This document shows, one piece after another, positions 56,686 through 64,000 of a stretch of DNA of 64,000 nucleotides (position 1 is the stretch's first letter; each line of letters opens with the position of its first letter). The position numbers and the translations under genes were made by a program. Source of the stretch: Aricia agestis (taxonomy: Eukaryota; Arthropoda; Insecta; Lepidoptera; Lycaenidae); the NCBI RefSeq assembly GCF_905147365.1, contig NC_056412.1, forward strand, positions 7,432,001-7,496,000. The letters are read 5' to 3'. Under the pieces are notes generated by a model. That model worked only from the letters and a program-made list of their open reading frames with translations, ran no database searches and was not told the DNA's origin.

Positions 56686-56822
56686 GTACTATCAGAGGTA
56701 TTAATTCATAGGCAGATGTCGTATCTACTTAAGTTAGTCGGGTTAAGGTCAATCGGCTGGGCTTGACATGGGCTGATGAAATAGTGTAGGACCACCTATG
56801 AATCAATTTTTCCGAGAGCTAA
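56686..56822. mobile_element. GTAC-end MITE, copy 10, diverged
   Basis: GTACTATCAGAGGTATTAAT to GAATCAATTTTTCCGAGAG; internally shortened. Confidence 0.65.
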
Positions 56823-56829
56823 TATTGAC

Positions 56830-57685
56830 ATAATATGTTGACATCAGAATCTCACTAGATTCTGGCCTGACACCCGCTACTAATGCCCCTAGATTCTGGC
56901 GCTATATCCGCACTGTACCCTCGTTACACTCAGAAACTCTATGGAAATTGCAAACCATGGTGTAAGCACATTGCAAGTCCGTCGTGTAGTCTATTATTAA
57001 TTGTTTTGAATAAAGTAAAATGAAATGAAGATGGATAAATAAAATACTAAAGAAAATTAATAATAAATTGTTTTAAGCTGTTCTTCACTTTCTTTTGTGT
57101 GTACATAAATTGTAAAATAAATTATTCTTTCATTTAGTATATTAGCTTGAAAGATTTCTATATACTTCATACAAGAGTCAGTATTTATCACCAAACTTCG
57201 TTTATGATCTTGCAAAGTTGCAACATTACAATTGCAGAAAAAATACTTTTTAACGATACCAAAAGCAATGCTAACCTTAACATACAACGTTTGTATTGAT
57301 AAGATTAATGTGTAGAGACCCTAAAGCAAGTTCAAATCAAATTTACTAGAATTTCTACCTGAGTGGTCGTTGCCAAAGCAACGCATTCCTGGACAGTCGT
57401 GGAGTGGCTCTTTGCGAACAACTCGAGAGTTTGGATACTGATCCAACTTAGCACAAAGGCATGCCAGTGCATATCACTGGTGGAAACTGAAACCACCTCG
57501 ACGCGCCGCGTTTCACCAAATTACCTGTAATATATCAATCAAATGTTCAGTGTTAGTGGATTTGATGAAATGTTTAATTAAACATAAAGTCGAGCTATAT
57601 TACATACAAAATATGCTAACGTTTAAAAAGATTTCAATAGTTTAAACTTTAAAAGCCATTGACATTTTGTATTATCAGTAACAAA
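56830..57685. other. Mostly AT-rich; unique block 57360-57540
   Basis: The block is open in one plus-strand frame for about 55 codons (THSWTVVEWLFANNSRVW within it) up to TAA near 57528, without recognisable family. An AGATTCTGGC word occurs twice at 56854-56905. Confidence 0.25.
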
Positions 57686-57688
57686 CCC

Positions 57689-57779
57689 CGCGTTCCATTT
57701 GGCGTGAAAAACGATCAAAACCCTCAGAATAGGAGGCATTTTGAGCGTTTTGATCGTTTTTAACGCTAAATGGAACGCG
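57689..57779. mobile_element. Palindromic MITE, 31-bp arms
   Basis: CGCGTTCCATTTGGCGT and AAAAACGATCAAAA are mirrored (one or two mismatches), spacer about 27 bp. Confidence 0.8.
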
Positions 57780-57784
57780 AAGAA

Positions 57785-60050
57785 AGAATAGACGAAACGC
57801 AAATTTAATATTTAATGGGACAGGTGTAAGCTTAGTTTGAGCAGTGCTTATTAAAAAGTGACCCTACGGAACGAATAATGAGTAAATATATTTTTCTTTT
57901 CGCACTGCAAACATTCTGAATGTATAGTGACTTTCGTAAATGTAATCGTGTAGTGAAGCCATAATATGTAAACTCCCAGGCTATAGATCACGTCGTCTTG
58001 GCATGCTTGCCTAAGATAATTGCTTAAGTGGGATCTCACTTAGCCCCTAACGTCCCTCGCAAGGGTAAGCTGGCCCTTTCGCTCAACTCCTTGTCCGTAG
58101 ATAAGCATAGTTTATTGTTGGAGAGCAAATCTCCTTAGCGTTATGATAACATTGAGAAATTAGCACTCGAGATAACAACGGTCAAGACGCTTAGCAGATG
58201 ATACACATGTGCTCTATTTATTTTAGTGGTATTAAGCACAAATGTACGAATTGTAAGCTTTCCTCGTGTAGTATTCAAATTGTAAGTATAATGAGTAGAG
58301 ACTGATTTCTGTTACGACCAAAATGGCCAGCAGATTATTTTTTTGATGATGTAACAAGAATACATCGTAACTCGCAAGATGTCTGAATATAAGATGAGGA
58401 GAAGCAAAACAACATTAATATTCAATCGTTCGTTAATTATAGCGCGAAGGAAACACATGAGTGAGGAAGTCTTGAGGGGTCTCGACGTTTTCTCTAACAC
58501 ACCTTTCGGGATCACATTAATTATTCATTAAGTCTTCCTTTTTGTTGCTCATATTCTAATTCCTATTGTAAAGTTTCGTACGTACAAAATTTTACTTGCT
58601 TTGTATTAGTGGTTTACTTCCATTTATAAAGTTGCCAGAGATTCCTTTGAATCCGCACAATTAGATCCAAAATTCATAGGATCTGGAATATTAATCTGCA
58701 AAGGCAGGTAAGTAATATCATTCGAAGCACGGCACTGGAGATCGGTGCGGCGAGAGGTGCCGGGAGCGAATCCGCAATAATTTCCACACAAATCTGACGT
58801 AAACATGACCGATATTCCCGGCCAATTTGCATGTCCGCTGCCTCTGAATAAATTAGAAGCTACCTGCCTTCCGTCGAGCCCGCTATGAATATGTAAGACA
58901 ATGGCTTCCGAATCGGAGCCTGTAATTAGTATAAAGGTCATTAAGCCCGTATTGGATTGCATCGGGGTTTGTAATTACATTAACTACAAATTATCCATGA
59001 ACAATTTCAAAATCAAATTCATAGAACATAAATATGTTGGTTAGACTTTAGTAGACGATTTTTAGATTAGACTAATTGCAGAATTTCAAATCATTTAAAC
59101 AAAAATGAAGGCTACACTAAATAAAATGTTACTGTAGCAACCGTAAGCGAGAAAATATTTAACTAAATAATATATTATATTGACCATAGATGCTCTAGTT
59201 TCCCTCTGACCTAATTATTCACTACCCTTTGTCCCAGGTATGGCATGAGGGTACTTTGAAAAGGCTAAAGTGACACCATGTCTGAAAAAATCTGTAGGTT
59301 ATTTTAAGGCAACTCGCCTAATCTATAGATAATATAAGAACTATTACAACAACTTGTAATTATATCAATTTAAAAAATCATGATGCATTGTCCAACACAA
59401 TTACAAAAGCACGATATATTATTATAATAGACATTTAAACATTGGCTGAATACAAAATCATACGAAGTCGAAATAAAAAAATATTGAAAATATATTTGCC
59501 TAGCTAGTTTTTTGGTAACATAGGCTAAGTTAAATTGAAAAAAGATTTAAACTTTTCTCTTGACTTGAACATATTGAGATGTGAAACCGCATAAAAGTCA
59601 GTAAGATTGACAAGAACTATAAACAAAAGAGGTGGCTGTTTTTTTGAAATTCGAACGGATTTACCTGTTTTCCCCACAATTTGCGAAATAGGTTTAACAT
59701 CAGTCGATAAATTAATATTTTAATTACAACATACGTCGCTAACGTGTCCGGTAAACATGTTTAACAGTAAACGAATGAAGTCCGGTAACCGTGGCGCGTC
59801 GGTGGCCGGCCAGTAATGCGGTTACCGCCGTAATCGATTTCGCCGGAAGCTGAGACTGGACCCTGTAACGTGTGACGTTATAGTCAATTATCGAACTGTT
59901 TGATCTTCACTTTTAAGGCGAATACATATTTTTTCTTTGCAATAAATTCTTTATTAATTTGATTATTGGATGCTTACCATAACTTATGTAGGTAATTGAT
60001 TGTACTGTCGGTTCTTGGTGGAAATTCATGTTGAACACTAATAAAACACA
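57785..60050. other. AT-rich DNA with unique blocks at 58700-58990 and 59740-59890
   Basis: The 112-codon minus-strand frame at 58624-58962 lies across the first block; no domain or signal recognised. The second block holds GTGGCGCGTCGGTGGCCGGC. No gene called. Confidence 0.3.
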
Positions 60051-60051
60051 A

Positions 60052-60452
60052 TTGACGACCTCGGTGGCTCAGTGGTGAGCGCGTTGGTAGCTCAAGCCGG
60101 GGGTCGCGGGTTCGAATCCCGCCGACGGAACAAAAAGTTTTCAAAGTTCCTGGGTCATGTATGTGTATTAAATATGTGTATAATATAATAAAAATCTTAA
60201 ATAGGTATATGTATAGTATAAAAGTATTAAATTATTTAAATATTGATAAATATTCTACATTACATTATCTATGAGCGGGAGTTGGATGGAGGTTGCCAGG
60301 GTGACATACTTGTTACTTCACTATATATAATATTCTTTACAAATAACTACACAACAAATATATTTCAGTTGTCTGGTACCCGTAACACAAGTCCTTCAGG
60401 TACTTACCACGGGGCCAGACTGACGTGGTGTGAAGCGTCCATAGATATTATA
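60052..60452 (+). mobile_element. tRNA-derived SINE, copy 2 (long form)
   Basis: The head is almost identical to copy 1 (TGGCTCAGTGGTGAGCGCG, GGGTTCGAATCCC), as is the end (GGGGCCAGACTGACGTGG). It holds about 125 bp in the middle that copy 1 lacks. Confidence 0.85.
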
Positions 60453-60470
60453 TTATATTATTATATTTTA

Positions 60471-60610
60471 TTTTCGCGCACTTTTTCCACTATATTAATA
60501 TATTATTAAAACTTTTAACAAATAACACGACCGGTTTCGAAATAAATCATCATCAGGTGTAAGTTTAACATCGGATAATATCTTAATATAGTGGAAAAAA
60601 TGCACGAAAA
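60471..60610. mobile_element. MITE with GCACTTTTTCCACTATATTA termini
   Basis: TTTTCGCGCACTTTTTCCAC and the inverse GTGGAAAAAATGCACGAAAA bound 140 bp, directly after the SINE. A single end-like sequence is at 12731-12752. Confidence 0.7.
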
Positions 60611-60614
60611 ATTG

Positions 60615-62785
60615 TGTTTTATTAGTGTTACCATAACTTCGTTGCGTACATTTTTGCTTGGTAAAAACTACTTGGTATTCTTTGCGAGACTCAAAATTCC
60701 CTGTACCAAATTTCATCAAAATCGGACAAACAGATACTTTGGACACATATTATGGATAATAAAGATGAATTAAGTATCTCCTGTAGAATTTATTATTACT
60801 TTGAAAAAATGTTACGATTAATAAAATATGTTTGCACATTTTTATTAATTGCGTACCATTCTTGTTTAATTTGTATCGGCAATCCAATAATATTATTAGC
60901 GAAATGATTTTTTTAAGTTTTATGTGCCCCTTTGCATCAGTTACCGCCATATTCTTATTCTTTCACTTAAAAAAGTCATCAACAAATAAATTATTATAAT
61001 AGTACCACCATGCACCAAATCAGATGTTTCAAATTCGATCTCAATTGTTAAAAAGTTAGGAATTAAAACAAAATGTATGCTCTAGGTAAAAAGCGTAATA
61101 CAGTGTTCTATAACGAGGTAATTATTCCAAAGTGTGAGGTGGAGTGTGCCATAAATACGGGCGCAAACACCGCGAGCACCGGCCAGCGCTGTTTGTGTAG
61201 GCCCTAAAACAACATGCGTTTGCGGCCGCCAACTGAATTTGCTACTGTCCTCTATTCGCTGACTCAGAACGCAAATGTCGTACATTCGTATGAAAAATAA
61301 TATTTTTTTTATGGATTTTTCTCATTTTTGTAGAAGAATGCTTAACTTAGCAACCGTGTCTAGTCCTAAAAAGAGAGACCCTATCCCGTTTAAAAGGACT
61401 CTTCAAAATGTAAGGAGTAAGTAAAGCTGATAGGATTTAAGATATAGGATATCCTACGCCTTTGGCAAGCACACCCAGGTCACAATAAGGTAAGTTATTA
61501 CCTACCTTATCATCTTAATTATTAATTATAATCTTATGTATACATAAATACTTTAAATTAATGTCATTAAAAATAATAGCTATAAATTACAATATGAAGA
61601 AGGACTGACCATGTAAGCTCTTTAATTTTGTTTTTCATGAAATAAAGTAAATTATGTTAATGTATGCATAATAAATAATTATTATAGTTGTTATAATAAT
61701 TATTTTTACTTCTCATCGACAAATAGATGATAAAACATTTTCGCGCACGGCTGTACTCTACGTGACCGCGCGTAATGAAGAGATAAGGCTTCGTGCATTT
61801 TGTTGTCCGTTGCGTTCATTTAAACAACAAATTAATTTTACATATAAAGATATAATTTTCGACGATCGTAATCTCTATTTAAATACATTTTTCATTGCAT
61901 ATTATATTTTATTTATAGAAATTGGGGTGATTTTGTTAGGGTGAATTTTCTATGATTATAATGTCATGGCGAGTTAATTTTCATTATAACCATGATATTT
62001 ATATTTCAAAATTAAATAATGTTATGTTTTTGTTTTAATTGTAGCTTTAGGTTTTGTATTTATTAATTTCCCGTAAGTATTTCAGTACCTATGGTGTAGA
62101 CTGTAGATAAATCAGTTTAGTATAACTATATTATAGTATGATTTGATTTGTCGCCACATAGAGAAGCGGTTAATTGAATTGAATCAAAAGCATTGTATGT
62201 AGCAAAATCCTTGTAGCGACATTTAAATAATGTGGGTCCGGCATTCCTTAAATTGGGAATGGGAAATCCGTCATAATTTTTCTTTAACCTTACCGCAACT
62301 TACAAAACAATAAATATTACTCTACTGCTGAAATATTGCTAAAATCATTCAAATTAGCAATGTTTAATGATTATGAAACATTCGATTTTGCCGAAGTGTT
62401 AGTGCTATAGCACATAGTTTCACGATCTGCTACAAAACACAGCCTCTGTTAAAAAGGTTTTGCGGTCGTGATGATGATTGTTTATTCCCATCGCAATAAA
62501 CAGCGGTTATTTACGCGATATCACAGGAGCGCTACAATAAATACGCTCGGTGTCATGCAAATCAGCAAATTAGAGGACATGTCGATTTTAGCTAATGTTA
62601 CAGTGTCAACAGCGGGCGTGCGGCCGGCCTAAACAAACACACATTACGACGGACGCGACGTGATCGCTCGCCCACGATCACGATAAATACCCCAATACCG
62701 CCCGATACACACTGTTTACACTACCTGCGTGATACCTGCCACATTAACATAAAATATATATTTACCTGTTTTATATTATATAAAT
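60615..62785. other. AT-rich DNA with unique blocks at 61130-61290, 61740-61880, 62460-62720
   Basis: The last block (CGATATCACAGGAGCGCTAC, CGGACGCGACGTGATCGC) is the most CpG-rich of the right part. Frames are short. No gene recognised. Confidence 0.3.
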
Positions 62786-62786
62786 A

Positions 62787-62985
62787 CTAGCTGTCCTGAC
62801 AAACGTTGTTTTGCCATAAAATGATTTTTCCTGTTTTCCTGCTTTTCTCTTGAAGTTTTTTCTAATTTTTTTTCTACGGAGCCCGAGACCTTTTCAACGA
62901 ATGCAAAAGCGTGGAAATCGGTTCTTGCGTTCTGGAGTTATAGCGTCAGGAAGGAAAACCCTACTTATTTTTATATATATATATA
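62787..62985 (-). mobile_element. Helitron-like short element, family D-like
   Basis: CTAG at 62787-62790 with GACAAACGTTGTTTTGCCAT, then AAATCGGTTCTTGCGTTCTG and an (AT)n end. Confidence 0.6.
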
Positions 62986-62989
62986 GGAT

Positions 62990-63278
62990 TGCTTGATGAT
63001 GAAGTAGGTAAGTTACAGGGTTTGTTTAAATTATAAGGGAAATTTTTATAATTGCTCTTATTTTGTAAAATGTTAGTTAACCACTTCATCCATTCATGTC
63101 TTCAATAAAAATATCTTCTTAATCTCTATCTGATCTAGATATTCAATTAATTTTAACAAAATTTAGAATAAACATTCCTTAGCATTTCTATGAGAAAGTT
63201 AACTACATAATACAGAGCACCTAAGAGGTCAAACACTAATTGTAAATGGAGTAACAGCAGAAAATTAATGAGTTGTGT
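62990..63278. other. AT-rich DNA, nothing recognised
   Basis: No frame or repeat edge of note. Confidence 0.4.
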
Positions 63279-63347
63279 CGTGAAAAAAAAGAAAATTAAT
63301 AAGGTGTTATTATTATAACACCTCATTAATTTTCTTTTTTTTTCACG
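63279..63347. repeat. 69-bp hairpin
   Basis: CGTGAAAAAAAAGAAAATTA and AAGGTGTTAT are mirrored around a short centre; nearly perfect. Confidence 0.85.
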
Positions 63348-63656
63348 TTATACTAATATTTCTTCGGTGGTAGCACCAACCATAGGTAAATTCTAATGAA
63401 TACAGTATACTTTGAGGATAAAATACGAAAAACGCATAAAACACAATTTTGCGTTTCGAATATCGCCGGTATAAACGGTTCATAACGGACTCAGCTTTAA
63501 ACTCCTCCATTAGTTTTGATTTGATGCCACTAACAACTCCGACACGGCTCAACTTCAGAAACGGAATAGTAAAATATCGTACAATATCCCAACGGATTCC
63601 AGTCGGATTCATATTCAAGTGGGATTCAGTAAATTTGAACCTTTAAAACTCGACTG
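63348..63656. other. AT-rich DNA, nothing recognised
   Basis: Overlapping plus and minus frames (63343-63646) of about 65-91 codons show no known domain. Confidence 0.3.
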
Positions 63657-63659
63657 TAA

Positions 63660-63924
63660 TGGTCGATTTACACGGGTGACTAGCGGGTCGATTTTAGTCA
63701 CTCGGCAAGTCACTAGTCAACAGTAGTATTCGCAGCAAGCGATCGCTTGCGACTGAGCGTTTGCACGGTCGATTTTAGTCACCAGCCGCATGCGGCCATT
63801 GGCCGCAGGACTTTGGGGCTTGCGACTTTAGCCGCATGCGGCGTAGTCGAATTGCCATTTACACGGTCGATTTTCGCCGTGCGGCGTAAATCGTGCGGCT
63901 TTAGTCACCCGTGTAAATCGGCCA
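63660..63924. mobile_element. MITE with TAA target duplication and internal repeats
   Basis: TGGTCGATTTACACGGGTGA and its inverse TCACCCGTGTAAATCGGCCA bound 265 bp, with TAA at 63657-63659 and 63925-63927. Inside, CGGTCGATTTTAGTCA-type words and GCCGCATGCGGC palindromes recur. Confidence 0.75.
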
Positions 63925-64000
63925 TAATAGAATAGTAGAACGTTATGCATAAAAAAACTAGGTACTAGAATAAAATATAAAACATAGAGTTAATTTTACC

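Noticed and set aside
58624..58962. 112-codon minus-strand gene
   Set aside because: No domain or signal sequence, no splice context; more likely an open stretch in a unique non-coding block.

Overview
The window looks like a gene-poor, AT-rich stretch of a lepidopteran (moth or butterfly) nuclear genome. The evidence is the repeat content: a tRNA-derived SINE, two copies of a SINE-like retroposon with a pyrimidine-rich middle and a poly-A tail, many short Helitron-like elements with TC...CTAG ends, RTE-type LINE debris, a mariner transposase remnant, and very many palindromic MITEs. A short interstitial run of the insect telomere motif TTAGG is also present. I found no complete, credible functional protein gene, no rRNA, no true tRNA and no CRISPR array.

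The only recognisable cellular gene is a minus-strand remnant at 608-2463 of an SLC17 / inorganic-phosphate-cotransporter-like MFS transporter. Three exon-like blocks keep good splice signals. Two of them carry frameshifts, and the exons for the middle of the protein are missing. A MITE lies 8 bp inside the intron after one splice donor. The other protein traces are mobile-element genes: an ORF1-like retroelement protein (2720-3380, second decayed copy 32338-32800), a mariner helix-turn-helix fragment (3969-4140), and the 3' end of an RTE-like LINE (31575-32150).

The rest is a layered field of transposons. One MITE family with GTAC-flanked ends accounts for about 13 copies. Three of these are themselves interrupted: by a TATGGGT-flanked element, by a 149-bp near-perfect hairpin, and by a SINE. 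Larger non-autonomous DNA elements have visible ends: 7305-8734 (TA target), 11682-12434 (about 130-bp TIRs), 37609-38515 (piggyBac-like, TTAA), 41822-42244 (161-bp arms) and 51420-53411 (AAGTA duplication). A 48-bp perfect palindrome abuts a 12-bp minisatellite at 9106-9498.

Between the repeats lie unique, CpG-richer blocks of 100-400 bp in otherwise AT-rich DNA (for example 4560-4810, 12780-12930, 14300-14560, 27180-27400, 43420-43620, 50630-51090, 54540-54770, 62460-62720). They do not look like exons. They could be conserved non-coding or regulatory DNA of a distant gene, but this is inference and needs a comparative alignment. All coordinates of repeat edges are by eye and can be off by a few bases where no target duplication is seen.
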